Numbered from the stretch's first letter, positions 8,996 through 17,972 are shown. The stretch is 64,000 nt of DNA from GCA-2720975 sp964467985 (GCA_964467985.1 CAYXTP010000001.1:124001-188000), one strand, 5' to 3'. Numbers and translations are program-made. The notes: generated from the letters alone by a model not told the origin.

Positions 8996-10212
8996 CTAGT
9001 GCTGGTGCCCACCCGCCGCCGGTTCCGCGTCGCCCTTGCTGGGCAACTCAGAAACCAGGGCGTCGGTGGTCAGCAGCAGGCTGGCCACGGAGGCGGCGTT
9101 TTGCAGGCCGGAGCGCACGACCTTGGTGGGGTCGATCACGCCGGACTTGACGAGGTCCTCGTACTTGTCGGTGGCCGCGTTGTAGCCGTGGCCCTTGGCC
9201 TTGGACTGCATCACGTTCTGTACGACGACCGCGCCGTCTTGGCCGGCGTTCTCGGCGATTTGGCGCAGGGGGGCTTCGAGGGCACGGCGCACGATCAGGG
9301 CGCCGATGCGCTCGTCGTCGCTGAGGTCCAGGCCTTCCACGACCTTGATGCAGGACAGAAGGGCGGTTCCGCCGCCGGGCACGATGCCCTCTTCGACGGC
9401 CGCACGGGTTGCGTGCAGGGCGTCTTCGACGCGCGCCTTCTTCTCCTTCATCTCGACTTCGGTGGCGGCACCCACGTGCACTTGAGCCACGCCGCCGGAC
9501 AACTTGGCCAGACGCTCTTGCAGCTTCTCGCGGTCGTAGTCGGACTTGGTGTTTTCGATCTCGGCGCGGATCTGAGCGATGCGTCCCTTGATCTCGGACT
9601 TCTTGCCGCCGCCTTCCACGATGGTCGTGTCATCTTTCGTGACGACGACCTTCTTGGCGGAGCCCAGGTCCTTGAGCGTCATGGTTTCGATCGACGTGCC
9701 CATGTCCTCGATCACAGCCTGGCCACCGGTCAGGGCGGCGATGTCCTGCATCATGGCCTTGCGACGATCACCGAAGCCGGGGGCCTTGATGGCGACACAG
9801 GGGAAGGCACCGCGCAGGCGGTTGACCACCAGGGTCGTCAGGGCCTCGCCGTCGATGTCCTCGGCGATGATGACCAGCGGCTTGCCGGACTGGGCCACCT
9901 GCTCGAGCAGGGGCACGATTTCCTTGATGGAGGAGAGCTTTTTTTCGTGTACCAGGATGGCGGGGTTGTCGAACTCCACCTGCATGGTGTCGGGGTTGGT
10001 GATGAAGTGCGGGGACAGGTAGCCCTTGTCGAACTGCATGCCTTCGACCCATTCCACGTGGGTGTCGAGGGTGCTGCCCTCTTCCACCGTGATCACTCCA
10101 TCCTTGCCCACGCGCTCCATGGCCTCGGCGATCATGGAACCGATCTCGAGGTCGTTGTTGGAGGCGATCGAGGCTACCTGGGAGGTGTCCTTGGTGCCTT
10201 TGATGGGGGTGG
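8996..10212 (-). pseudogene. groEL copy truncated at the 5' end (about the first 136 codons missing)
   Basis: The reading frame is intact from about residue 137 of GroEL (TPIKGTKDTSQVAS) to the normal end GGHQH and stop, but the N-terminal equatorial part with the ATP-binding loops is gone. Homology to the full groEL ends abruptly at 10212. Beyond that point the frame meets TAG after about six codons, and there is no start except an internal Met (10135). Over 8996-10093 I found no base difference from the intact copy; four differences lie at 10094, 10100, 10149 and 10199, one of which changes Pro to Leu. A product from Met 10135 could not fold as a normal GroEL subunit, so I call it a pseudogene. 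Confidence 0.85.
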
Positions 10213-10763
10213 CGCTATTGCAGGAGCCCTAAGTGTTTTCTGGGAAAGCAGTTGAACGCGAAGCGGCCGGAAAATCCGAAATCAGACCGAAACGCGGCCC
10301 CTGGATCGGTCTAGTCGTGAGGAATGAACTCGTTCGAGGCCACTCGCCGGTCGAGAACATTTCGCTTCGCGTCTTCGCAACAACCCAGGGAGGTCTCCCA
10401 TGACCGCGCAACAAAGGCGCCGTCCTCGCATCTCGATTGCTCTTCCGGCTCGCAGAGACTCGGTCTCTGTAGGTCGGCATATCGTGGCCTTGGCGGCAGG
10501 TGCTTTTCCTGGGCAATGGTGCAGAATCGCGCACATGGGTGTGCGAACTTGCGCGTCCGGGCTGTTCCGCAATGAGACGGGTTCTGAGGGACCGGCATGA
10601 CAACCTCCATTTGGACTAATCCTGCGGCCCGTCAGTGGCATGGCCGATGTCCGTATTCGGACAGGTCGCGCCCCGCCCAGGTATTGCTACGGCGGGTTCC
10701 TTCCACTGGGCTACGATGGATCGTTGCGGGGCCATCGGCCGACGCGTTCCTGAGTCTGCCCTC
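10213..10763. other. Intergenic stretch, about 550 bp, with one doubtful small frame
   Basis: This region lies between the breakpoint of the truncated groEL copy and the promoter of the beta-propeller gene. The only candidate gene is a 66-codon frame at 10400-10600 (+). It is preceded by GGGAGG at 10389-10394 and starts MTAQQRRRPRISIALPAR, which recalls the first lines of PilZ-type domains, but nothing after that fits a PilZ domain. I regard it as a possible remnant rather than a gene. No RNA gene or repeat was recognised. Confidence 0.4.
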
Positions 10764-10769
10764 TAGATG
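10764..10769 (+). promoter_or_regulatory. TAGATG hexamer, possible -10 element, 9 nt before ATG 10779
   Basis: TAGATG lies 9 nt upstream of the preferred start of the beta-propeller gene. Similar TAGnnT hexamers sit at nearly the same distance before several other genes in this window. No recognisable -35 was found, so the call rests on recurrence alone. Confidence 0.3.
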
Positions 10770-10778
10770 TCACAACAC

Positions 10779-12401
10779 ATGAAACTACGACCCACGTTTT
10801 TTTTCCTGTTCGCCCTGATCGGGAGTGAGCATGCTGCCGCGCAGCAAGTTGAAGCTGCCAAGTTGTTCCCGCCACGGGAGTACCAGTCTTACGCAACCTT
10901 CGTGGGGAAGAGTGTGGCGATTTCGGGAAAGTGGGCGTTGGTCGGTGATCACGCAGGTGGCAGCGGAGGGCAGGCGCACTTCTTCCGCCGCGATTCCTGT
11001 GGCTGGAGCTTCCGGCAAATCATGCGGGAATCCCGGAACAGTTCCTTCGGAATAGCCGTTGCGATCGATGAAGACAGCGCCGTGATAGGAGCCAATATTT
11101 GGGATTGGCCCAACACGACCCGAGGAAAGGCATACGCTTACTCCCTCCAGAACGGACAGTGGGCACGAACTCAGGATCTCCTGCCGAGCAAGCTGAACAA
11201 GTACGCCGGCTTTGGGGCGTCGGTGGCCATGTCTGGGAACGTGCTGGTGGTCGGGGCTCCTGCACAGAACGTTGTCATTCCCTTGGGGGGCGAAGTGTTC
11301 ATCTACGAGAGAACGGCTGGAGTCTGGACCTTGGTGAAACGCTTCCGCCTCCCTCCGGTGCCTAAGACCCTCAGCGGAGATTATCGCCGGCTCGGCGCAG
11401 CCGTTGCCGTAGACGGCAATGTAGTGGTAGCCGGAGCGCCGGGAGCCACTGGTGGCGCCTTCGTGTACGAGAGGGACTCCACTGGGTGGGCTCGGAAGGC
11501 CGTGCTGGAAGACCCCACGCCCCTTAAGGGCGATGACTTCGGACTGTCCGTGGCTGTCTCGGGGACCACAATTGTAGTTGGAGAGCCTGTCTACAATGGG
11601 TCGCTGGGAAGTTACCGACCTGGCTCAGCGTTTATCTACGAGAGGGATGCCAGCGGCACCTGGGGCCTCGACAAGGAGATCAGGCCCACCGACGGCTTCG
11701 CCACTTCGAATCAAGGGGACAAATTCGGAGCCGGTGTTTCCATCGATGGCGGGCGCATTTTCGTAGGGATGCCCAGCGGCAAAATTACGGGCCCCAACAC
11801 TGGCACCTGCTACTTGTTCGCCAAAGGCCCCAACGTTTGGCCAAAGACCGAAACGCAACGCATGGTCGTTGACAAGCCCTGGGGAACATCCGACAGCCTG
11901 GGCGGCAGTGTGGGCATCAGCGGAGGCTTCATGATTGGTGGCGCAATCGGCGCCCATGTGGGCCCCAAGCGTACGGGCGCCGCCTACGTCTTCGAAGTTG
12001 AACTTGGCCAGGTTTTCTGTCCGAATCCCGCCAACTCGACTGGGAGTCCCGCCCGGCTGACAGCGACTGGCAGCTCTCGCGTCACTGACCAGAACCTGAC
12101 CCTGTCGGTGCGTCAGTGTCCCAAGAACCGGCTCGGTGCATTCTTCATGTCATCGAGTCGGACGCAACAACCCCTGGGGGACGGCTTGTTGTGCCTGGGC
12201 ACTCCCCTGCAGCGGCTCCTGCCAGCAGTGGTCACGGGTCCCGGCGGACACGCCATCTACGACCTGGACTTCGGAGATCCAACGGTCTCCGGCAGGTTGA
12301 CGGCTGGCAGCACTTGGTGCTTCCAGTTCTGGTACTCCGACCCCACCGGCGGCCCAGCCGGCAGCAACCTCTCCAACGCGATCGCCTTGACCCTGGAGTA
12401 G
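10779..12401 (+). CDS. Secreted FG-GAP beta-propeller protein
   Basis: This 540-residue protein has a signal peptide (MKLRPTFFFLFALIGSEHAAAQ, cleavage after AAA/Q). It contains about six to seven integrin-type repeats, each combining a strand such as FGASVAMSGNVLVVGAP or FGLSVAVSGTTIVVGEP with a tail such as GSAFIYERD...W. The C-terminal 100 residues form a separate beta module ending WCFQFWYSDPTGGPAGSN, related to the end of the protein encoded at 6262-8847 and common in secreted proteins of some planctomycetes. It is probably extracellular. ATG 10779 is preferred over 10767 because Lys then follows the start as in normal signal peptides. The gene lies between the two groEL copies. Confidence 0.75.
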   Translation: MKLRPTFFFLFALIGSEHAAAQQVEAAKLFPPREYQSYATFVGKSVAISGKWALVGDHAGGSGGQAHFFRRDSCGWSFRQIMRESRNSSFGIAVAIDEDSAVIGANIWDWPNTTRGKAYAYSLQNGQWARTQDLLPSKLNKYAGFGASVAMSGNVLVVGAPAQNVVIPLGGEVFIYERTAGVWTLVKRFRLPPVPKTLSGDYRRLGAAVAVDGNVVVAGAPGATGGAFVYERDSTGWARKAVLEDPTPLKGDDFGLSVAVSGTTIVVGEPVYNGSLGSYRPGSAFIYERDASGTWGLDKEIRPTDGFATSNQGDKFGAGVSIDGGRIFVGMPSGKITGPNTGTCYLFAKGPNVWPKTETQRMVVDKPWGTSDSLGGSVGISGGFMIGGAIGAHVGPKRTGAAYVFEVELGQVFCPNPANSTGSPARLTATGSSRVTDQNLTLSVRQCPKNRLGAFFMSSSRTQQPLGDGLLCLGTPLQRLLPAVVTGPGGHAIYDLDFGDPTVSGRLTAGSTWCFQFWYSDPTGGPAGSNLSNAIALTLE

Positions 12402-12445
12402 GGGTCAAGATTCAGTGACTGTGACAACACCTTTTGGAGGAAATG

Positions 12446-13850
12446 ATGATTCTCGCGAGACTCGTAACAACCGCAGCCACATGCTGCATTCTCTGTACCA
12501 GCTCCACTTTTGGACAGGTATTTGTGGATCCGACATCCAATCAGAACGGCCCCGGTACGGATTGGAGTAACGCGCACTGGGACCATCCAGCCCGCAATCG
12601 ACTTGGCCGCCACCAAGAGCGGAGTCGATCTGAACGTCCTCTGTGCCGAGGGGACCTACACGCCGACCCTCATGTGGGGAGGCGGGACCGCGAGGCACGC
12701 GTCGTTCGTGATGCGGGATGACGTGAAGCTGCGCGGAGGGTATGTCGGATGGAACGGAGGCTCGCCGGGATCCATCCTGTTCGATGATCCCGATGGTCGT
12801 TACAACAAGACCATCCTCTCCGGGTTTCTGGCTCCCGGCGTCAACTCCTACCACGTCGTTGTCGCCGATAGCGCGTTTGTCTTCACGGGTTGCACAATCG
12901 ACGGCTTCCTCATCACGGAAGGCATCGCGGATGAGCCTGCCGGCTCATCCGATGAGGACAAGGGCGGCGGACTCCTGAATCGAAAGACAGAGACCCTCGT
13001 GGAGAACGTCACGTTTCGCAACAACGAGGCCATCTCAGGTGGAGGTGCGTACAACACAGGTGACAAGGTGCTCAAGATCAAGCTGAGCACCTTCCGCTTC
13101 AACGAGGCCGACAATGGGGCGGGCCTCTACGTGGCGAATCCGTCCCTGAAGGTCGAGCTCTGCAATGTCCGTTTCCGCGACAATGGCGTCGAAGCGACCA
13201 CGACTCGCGGCGGCGGGATGTACGTCGAGTTCGAGTGCAACATCGAGGCGGCCAACTGCGTGTTCAATGACAACGAAGCCGGGGTTGCCGGCGGTGGCGT
13301 ATACGTGGACGTCGACGACCGGCCCAACGCAACGGATATCCACGAGTGGCGGCACTGCACTTTTGCCTTCAATTCCGTCGCGCTTCCCGTTCCGCCTGCT
13401 GTGAGCGGTGGCGCCGGCATGCACTACGATCCCGGGCACGCAAACGCGACGATCACTCTCGACAACAGCATTCTCTACTCCAACATCAACGGGAGTGACC
13501 TGAGGGTCCTTGGCGGCACCTTCACCTACTCCTTTTGCGACATCGGGAACATCGTAGGCGGGCTCGATGGAGGAGGGAATCTCTCGGTGGACCCCCTGTT
13601 CGTCAATCCTGCCAGCGGCAATTTCCGTCTCAGGGGCCCCACGATGATCCTGCCCTGGTCACCTTGTCTCGATGTCGGGAGCGATACCTTGATTGGACCG
13701 GACTTCTTGGATATCGACGATGATGGCAGCTTCGCGCTTCTTCCGTGGGACTTCGATCACAGGGCTCGACAGCTCGATGTTCCGTCCGTCGGTGGAAGTG
13801 ACACCGTCGACATGGGTGCCTACGAGGCCCCGCTGGGAATCTTGGAGTAG
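12446..13850 (+). pseudogene. Secreted beta-helix (choice-of-anchor Q) protein, frameshifted near the N terminus
   Basis: Translation should begin at ATG 12446, behind the Shine-Dalgarno GGAGG at 12436-12440, giving a signal peptide (MILARLVTTAATCCILCTSS) and FVDPTSNQNGPGTDWSNA. The frame then changes: the continuation IQPAIDLAATKSGVDLNVL is in the next frame, with the shift between about 12565 and 12590 (one surplus base). From there about 420 codons are open to 13850 and show a parallel beta-helix with short repeats such as GGGAYNTGDK and GGGMYVEFECN, ending SVGGSDTVDMGAYE, the choice-of-anchor Q signature. Such proteins are surface-exposed. The frameshift may be real or an assembly error; the rest of the frame is undamaged. 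Confidence 0.75.
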
Positions 13851-13870
13851 CCCCCTCATCCCAAGACGTG

Positions 13871-13909
13871 CCGCCCCCTTTCTGACGCATAGGCGTCATG
13901 GGGGGGCGG
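13871..13909. terminator. Strong hairpin after the beta-helix gene
   Basis: A composite inverted repeat pairs CCGCCCCC (13871-13878) with the G-run and CGG at 13901-13909. Inside it, TGACGC (13883-13888) pairs perfectly with GCGTCA (13893-13898) around an ATAG loop. It follows the + strand gene by about 20 bp and faces the groEL terminator, so it is a plausible bidirectional stop. There is no clear T-tract. Confidence 0.5.
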
Positions 13910-13941
13910 ACAAACCCTCGCAGTTCACAGGGACCAAGAAA

Positions 13942-13977
13942 GCGGGCCGCCCCGTGCCAGTGCACCGGGCGGCCCGC
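13942..13977 (-). terminator. Intrinsic terminator of groEL
   Basis: Perfect 11-bp arms GCGGGCCGCCC (13942-13952) and GGGCGGCCCGC (13967-13977) flank a 14-nt loop, followed on the minus strand by TTTCTT. It lies 30 bp beyond the groEL stop and recurs after the truncated copy. Confidence 0.8.
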
Positions 13978-15224
13978 TGTTGCGTCCGTAGATGGGTCTC
14001 GCGAGACCTAGTGCTGGTGCCCACCCGCCGCCGGTTCCGCGTCGCCCTTGCTGGGCAACTCAGAAACCAGGGCGTCGGTGGTCAGCAGCAGGCTGGCCAC
14101 GGAGGCGGCGTTTTGCAGGCCGGAGCGCACGACCTTGGTGGGGTCGATCACGCCGGACTTGACGAGGTCCTCGTACTTGTCGGTGGCCGCGTTGTAGCCG
14201 TGGCCCTTGGCCTTGGACTGCATCACGTTCTGTACGACGACCGCGCCGTCTTGGCCGGCGTTCTCGGCGATTTGGCGCAGGGGGGCTTCGAGGGCACGGC
14301 GCACGATCAGGGCGCCGATGCGCTCGTCGTCGCTGAGGTCCAGGCCTTCCACGACCTTGATGCAGGACAGAAGGGCGGTTCCGCCGCCGGGCACGATGCC
14401 CTCTTCGACGGCCGCACGGGTTGCGTGCAGGGCGTCTTCGACGCGCGCCTTCTTCTCCTTCATCTCGACTTCGGTGGCGGCACCCACGTGCACTTGAGCC
14501 ACGCCGCCGGACAACTTGGCCAGACGCTCTTGCAGCTTCTCGCGGTCGTAGTCGGACTTGGTGTTTTCGATCTCGGCGCGGATCTGAGCGATGCGTCCCT
14601 TGATCTCGGACTTCTTGCCGCCGCCTTCCACGATGGTCGTGTCATCTTTCGTGACGACGACCTTCTTGGCGGAGCCCAGGTCCTTGAGCGTCATGGTTTC
14701 GATCGACGTGCCCATGTCCTCGATCACAGCCTGGCCACCGGTCAGGGCGGCGATGTCCTGCATCATGGCCTTGCGACGATCACCGAAGCCGGGGGCCTTG
14801 ATGGCGACACAGGGGAAGGCACCGCGCAGGCGGTTGACCACCAGGGTCGTCAGGGCCTCGCCGTCGATGTCCTCGGCGATGATGACCAGCGGCTTGCCGG
14901 ACTGGGCCACCTGCTCGAGCAGGGGCACGATTTCCTTGATGGAGGAGAGCTTTTTTTCGTGTACCAGGATGGCGGGGTTGTCGAACTCCACCTGCATGGT
15001 GTCGGGGTTGGTGATGAAGTGCGGGGACAGGTAGCCCTTGTCGAACTGCATGCCTTCGACCCATTCCACGTGGGTGTCGAGGGTGCTGCCCTCTTCCACC
15101 GTGATGACTCCGTCCTTGCCCACGCGCTCCATGGCCTCGGCGATCATGGAACCGATCTCGGGGTCGTTGTTGGAGGCGATCGAGGCTACCTGGGAGGTGT
15201 CCTTGGTGCCCTTGATGGGGGTGG
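13943..15224. repeat. Direct repeat copy B (3' three quarters of intact groEL plus terminator)
   Basis: This is the partner of the repeat at 8931-10212. Here the segment is part of the complete groES-groEL operon, so copy B is the likely parent. The two copies enclose about 3.7 kb that carries two secreted-protein genes. Confidence 0.9.
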
Positions 15225-15627
15225 AGAGCTTGTGCAGGTTCTTCACACAGGCTTCCACGGCCTTGTCGATGCCACGCTTGAGGCCCACGGGGCTGGCACC
15301 GGCGGTGACGTTCTTCAGGCCTTCCTCGAAGATGGCCTCGGCCAGGACGGTGGCGGTGGTCGTGCCATCACCCGCGGCGTCGTTGGTCTTGGCGGCCACC
15401 TGCTTCACGAGCTGGGCGCCCATGTTTTCGTAGGCGTCCTCGAGTTCGATCTCCTTGGTGACGCTCACGCCGTCCTTGGTGACGGTGGGGCTCCCGAAGG
15501 CCTTCTCGATGATGACGTTACGGCCACGCGGACCGAGGGTGACTTTGACGGCTCGGGCGAGCTTGCGCACTCCGGCGCGAATGTGCTCGCGGGCGTCCGC
15601 GTCGTAACTGATTTGCTTGGCGGCCAT
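14008..15627 (-). CDS. groEL: Chaperonin GroEL (60 kDa)
   Basis: This 539-residue protein matches GroEL throughout: KVTLGPRGRNVIIEKAFGSP, the ATP-site loop DGVSVTKEIEL, GDGTTTATVLA, the apical domain, and GIVPGGGTALL near the C terminus. GroEL forms the double heptameric ring that folds proteins with GroES. The tail is GDAEPAAGGHQH, His-containing instead of the usual Gly-Met repeat. A good Shine-Dalgarno (AGGAG) precedes ATG 15627. groES lies 64 bp upstream. No CIRCE inverted repeat was found ahead of the operon. Confidence 0.97.
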   Translation of the reverse strand: MAAKQISYDADAREHIRAGVRKLARAVKVTLGPRGRNVIIEKAFGSPTVTKDGVSVTKEIELEDAYENMGAQLVKQVAAKTNDAAGDGTTTATVLAEAIFEEGLKNVTAGASPVGLKRGIDKAVEACVKNLHKLSTPIKGTKDTSQVASIASNNDPEIGSMIAEAMERVGKDGVITVEEGSTLDTHVEWVEGMQFDKGYLSPHFITNPDTMQVEFDNPAILVHEKKLSSIKEIVPLLEQVAQSGKPLVIIAEDIDGEALTTLVVNRLRGAFPCVAIKAPGFGDRRKAMMQDIAALTGGQAVIEDMGTSIETMTLKDLGSAKKVVVTKDDTTIVEGGGKKSEIKGRIAQIRAEIENTKSDYDREKLQERLAKLSGGVAQVHVGAATEVEMKEKKARVEDALHATRAAVEEGIVPGGGTALLSCIKVVEGLDLSDDERIGALIVRRALEAPLRQIAENAGQDGAVVVQNVMQSKAKGHGYNAATDKYEDLVKSGVIDPTKVVRSGLQNAASVASLLLTTDALVSELPSKGDAEPAAGGHQH

Positions 15628-15691
15628 GGGGCTGCTCCTTGTGCTGGTCTGGTGTTGAGGTTGAGTTGGCGGGCTAGTGGTGCGAGCAAAC

Positions 15692-16009
15692 TCAGTCGAT
15701 GATCGCGAGCAGGTCGTCCTCGCGCATGATCATGTAGTCTTCGCCGGCGTACTTGACGTCGGTGCCGGCGTAGGAGGTGAACAGGACGCGATCGCCAACG
15801 CTGACGGAGAAGGAGCTCTTGCTGCCATCTTCGAGGGTGCGGCCGTCACCGAGGGAAAGCACGATGCCTTCCTTGGGCTTTTCCTTGGCGCTTTCGGGCA
15901 GCAGGATGCCGCCGGCGGTTTTGTCTTCGGCTTCGATGCGCTGAACGAGCAGGCGATCACCCAGGGGGCGGATGGCGATGTTCTTCTTGGACTTGGTCTT
16001 GGTGGCCAT
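15692..16009 (-). CDS. groES: Co-chaperonin GroES
   Basis: This 105-residue protein contains RPLGDRLLVQRIEAEDKTAG, the mobile-loop segment GGILLPESAKEKP, and VGDRVLFTSYAGTDVKYAG, all standard for GroES. An extra basic start, MATKTKSKKNIA, precedes the core. GroES caps the GroEL ring. It is the first gene of the groES-groEL pair. The 116 bp to the upstream response-regulator gene contain CCCATTTA on the minus strand, loosely like a heat-shock sigma-32 -10, but no convincing -35, so regulation is unresolved. Confidence 0.97.
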   Translation of the reverse strand: MATKTKSKKNIAIRPLGDRLLVQRIEAEDKTAGGILLPESAKEKPKEGIVLSLGDGRTLEDGSKSSFSVSVGDRVLFTSYAGTDVKYAGEDYMIMREDDLLAIID

Positions 16010-16125
16010 GGTGAGGATTCTCTTAAGTAAGGGTCGGAACGATTGTCCGGGGGACGGTGAATAAAGGGGGGTGCCTTAAATGGGCGCCGACCGTCGAGAG
16101 ACGGCGGTGGAAGCGAACGGGGGAG

Positions 16126-16536
16126 CTAGTTGACGCTCCCCCAGTGATCGTGGAGCACGCGTTGCACTTCGGTGCGCAGCGTGTCGGGGTGAACGGGTTT
16201 GCGCAGGAAGGCCGAGATGCCCGAGCGCAGGGCCACGCGCTCGTAGGCCTCCGTGGCTTCGCCCGACCACAGGATGCAGGGCAGGCTGGGCGCCTCGAGT
16301 CGCAAGTCCCCGAAGAGGTCCAGGCCTCCGCGACCAGGCATGTGCACATCCAGCAGCGCCAAATGTAGGGGAGCTCCGCTGCGGAAGACCCCCAAGGCCT
16401 CGTCCCCGCTGCAGGCGCGCACCACTTCGATGCCTAGGGGATCGAGCAGCTCGGCAGCGCCACGGCACAGGTCCGCGTCATCGTCTGCGATCAGGATGCG
16501 CCTGTCGCGGTCGCTGGCTGTGGGTTCGAAGGACAT
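16126..16536 (-). CDS. Single-domain (REC-only) response regulator
   Basis: This 136-residue protein consists of one receiver domain: acidic cluster IADDDADLC, phosphorylation site LLDVHMPGRGG (the Asp of LLD), LWSGEAT with Ser in the usual Thr/Ser switch position, and the conserved Lys in FLRKPVHPDTL. There is no output domain, so it probably acts through protein partners like CheY or Spo0F-type regulators. No histidine kinase gene is nearby. It lies 116 bp upstream of groES on the same strand and could share a transcript, which would be unusual. Confidence 0.88.
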   Translation of the reverse strand: MSFEPTASDRDRRILIADDDADLCRGAAELLDPLGIEVVRACSGDEALGVFRSGAPLHLALLDVHMPGRGGLDLFGDLRLEAPSLPCILWSGEATEAYERVALRSGISAFLRKPVHPDTLRTEVQRVLHDHWGSVN

Positions 16537-16832
16537 CGTGAGCGTGGGGGGCTGGCGGCGCAGGCCGCACCGTGCCGTCGAGAAAGCAAAGAGCGTGCCG
16601 CTGTCCGAGACGCGGAGCCACCAAAGTCGATGGTCTGTAACTCACTACCAAATAGAGAGTTAGGGGAATCAATGCACCCTGCCACGAGGCCTCAGTCGCG
16701 CGTGTGCCACAGCCCCCCCTGCCACTCTGGCAGAGCATCTGAAGCTGGCCCCCATCGACTGTCAGGATGACAGCCCGGCCTCTCTTGGGGCCTGAGTGGG
16801 CCTTCGGGGCAGATCGAGCCCACTGGACTCTC
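16537..16832. other. Intergenic region between divergent response regulator and dipeptidase genes
   Basis: About 300 bp between divergently transcribed genes. It must hold both promoters. A locally AT-rich stretch is seen around 16628-16670. I see no gene, RNA or inverted repeat worth calling. Confidence 0.4.
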
Positions 16833-16838
16833 TAGGGT
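16833..16838 (+). promoter_or_regulatory. TAGGGT hexamer, possible -10 element, 8 nt before ATG
   Basis: TAGGGT is followed by GTTCCCCC and then the dipeptidase ATG at 16847. Nearly the same string, TAGGGT plus GTTGGGC, precedes the sulfatase-like gene starting at 51055. If this is the -10, transcription would begin within a few bases of the start codon. Confidence 0.35.
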
Positions 16839-16846
16839 GTTCCCCC

Positions 16847-17941
16847 ATGGAGAGTCTCAGCAGCACTTGCCCGCCCGTTTTTGACGCCCACGTGGACTCG
16901 CTCCAGCGTGCCTTGGACCTGGGTCACGACCTGGGTGGGGCCACCGGGGGGCACCTGGATCTGGCGAGCGGCCGAGAGGGAAGCTTGGCCAGCGTGGTAT
17001 TCGTCACCTGGGTCGATCCCGTGTATGAGGACTACGGACCGGAAGCGGTGTTCAAGCGGACCGAGGCCTTGTTGAACACCCTGGACAAACTCGTCGCCAG
17101 AGATCCCAACCAGATTCGTCAGGTGACCAGCGGTGCCGAGTTGGACGCCGCCCATCGCGCGGGGTGCCTTGCGGCGATTGCTGGGATCGAAGGGGGCCAC
17201 TCAATAGGCGAGAGCCTGGAGACTCTTGAGTACTTCCATGGGCGCGGCGTGCGCATGATGACGCTCGTTTGGAACAACCATCTGCCTTGGATTCGTTCGT
17301 GCCAATTTGGTGCGGGCGACGATATTCCCCATGGACTGTCGGACTTCGGGCGGGATGTAGTCCGGCGCATGAATGAACTTGGCATGGTCGTGGATGTGTC
17401 TCATGCCGCTGAGAAGTCGTTCTATGACGTACTCGAGACTTCCTCCCAACCCGTGGTCGCGAGTCACTCGGGATGTCGGGCAATTCACGATCACCCACGC
17501 AATTTGAGCGACAGGCAGCTCAAGGATTTGGCCGAAGCGGGTGGAGTGGTGGGTATCGTTTTTTGCACCGCCTTCTTGGACGCAGAGGCTGCCGTCATCG
17601 AAAGAGCGGAGCGTCAGAGTGATGCCTACAGGGCTCTGGATCATCCAATCGAGACCGCGCTATTTCACCTGCAGGCGGACCACCTGCAGGGAGAGCTGAA
17701 GCCCCTGCCCATCGGCTGCGTAGTGGATCACATTCTGCATGCTGTCGAAATTTGTGGCATTGAACACGTCGGCATCGGCTCGGACTTCGATGGCATCCAG
17801 CGCCGCCCCGAAGGGCTGGAGGATGCGTCCTGCTACCCGCACCTCGCCGATGCATTGAGGAAGCGAGGTCTCGACGAGTCGGATGTGCGCGCCGTGATGG
17901 GCGGCAACATGGAGCGCGTGTTCCGGGCCGTCACCGCCTGA
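16847..17941 (+). CDS. Membrane-dipeptidase family (peptidase M19) zinc dipeptidase
   Basis: This 364-residue protein shows the M19 metal ligands in order: FDAHVD (His15, Asp17), the bridging Glu in AGIEGGHS (Glu115), VDVSHAAEKSF (His186), VVASHSGCRAIHDHPRN (His207), and SDFDG near the C terminus. The family cleaves dipeptides, often with a D-residue at the second position, and resembles renal dipeptidase. There is no signal peptide, so it should be cytoplasmic. ATG 16847 was chosen over an upstream GTG (16796) because the family motif HxD normally starts near the N terminus. It converges with the nitrobindin-like gene. Confidence 0.9.
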   Translation: MESLSSTCPPVFDAHVDSLQRALDLGHDLGGATGGHLDLASGREGSLASVVFVTWVDPVYEDYGPEAVFKRTEALLNTLDKLVARDPNQIRQVTSGAELDAAHRAGCLAAIAGIEGGHSIGESLETLEYFHGRGVRMMTLVWNNHLPWIRSCQFGAGDDIPHGLSDFGRDVVRRMNELGMVVDVSHAAEKSFYDVLETSSQPVVASHSGCRAIHDHPRNLSDRQLKDLAEAGGVVGIVFCTAFLDAEAAVIERAERQSDAYRALDHPIETALFHLQADHLQGELKPLPIGCVVDHILHAVEICGIEHVGIGSDFDGIQRRPEGLEDASCYPHLADALRKRGLDESDVRAVMGGNMERVFRAVTA

Positions 17942-17972
17942 TCCAAGCGGCTCGACGTGAGAGCCTCGAAGC

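Larger units (their letters stand above)
8931..10212. repeat. Direct repeat copy A (partial groEL plus terminator)
   Basis: This segment repeats 13943-15224 in the same orientation at a constant offset of 5,012 bp with no indel. It covers the groEL terminator, the 3' untranslated spacer and codons 137 to the stop. The coding part is almost identical, while the short spacer before the terminator (8975-8992) has clearly diverged. Confidence 0.9.

Noticed and set aside
8924..10255. Long open frame (443 codons) on the + strand antisense to the truncated groEL
   Set aside because: It is the codon-bias shadow of a GC-rich groEL frame. The same frame reappears, extended, opposite the intact groEL at 13693-15702, and shows no family features.
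10400..10600. 66-codon frame with good Shine-Dalgarno and PilZ-like first residues
   Set aside because: Only the first dozen residues look familiar; the remainder lacks PilZ motifs. Kept as a remark in the intergenic entry, not as a gene.
16010..16125. CIRCE or sigma-32 promoter ahead of groES
   Set aside because: No CIRCE arms are present. A CCCATTTA string on the minus strand lacks a matching CTTGAA at the right spacing.
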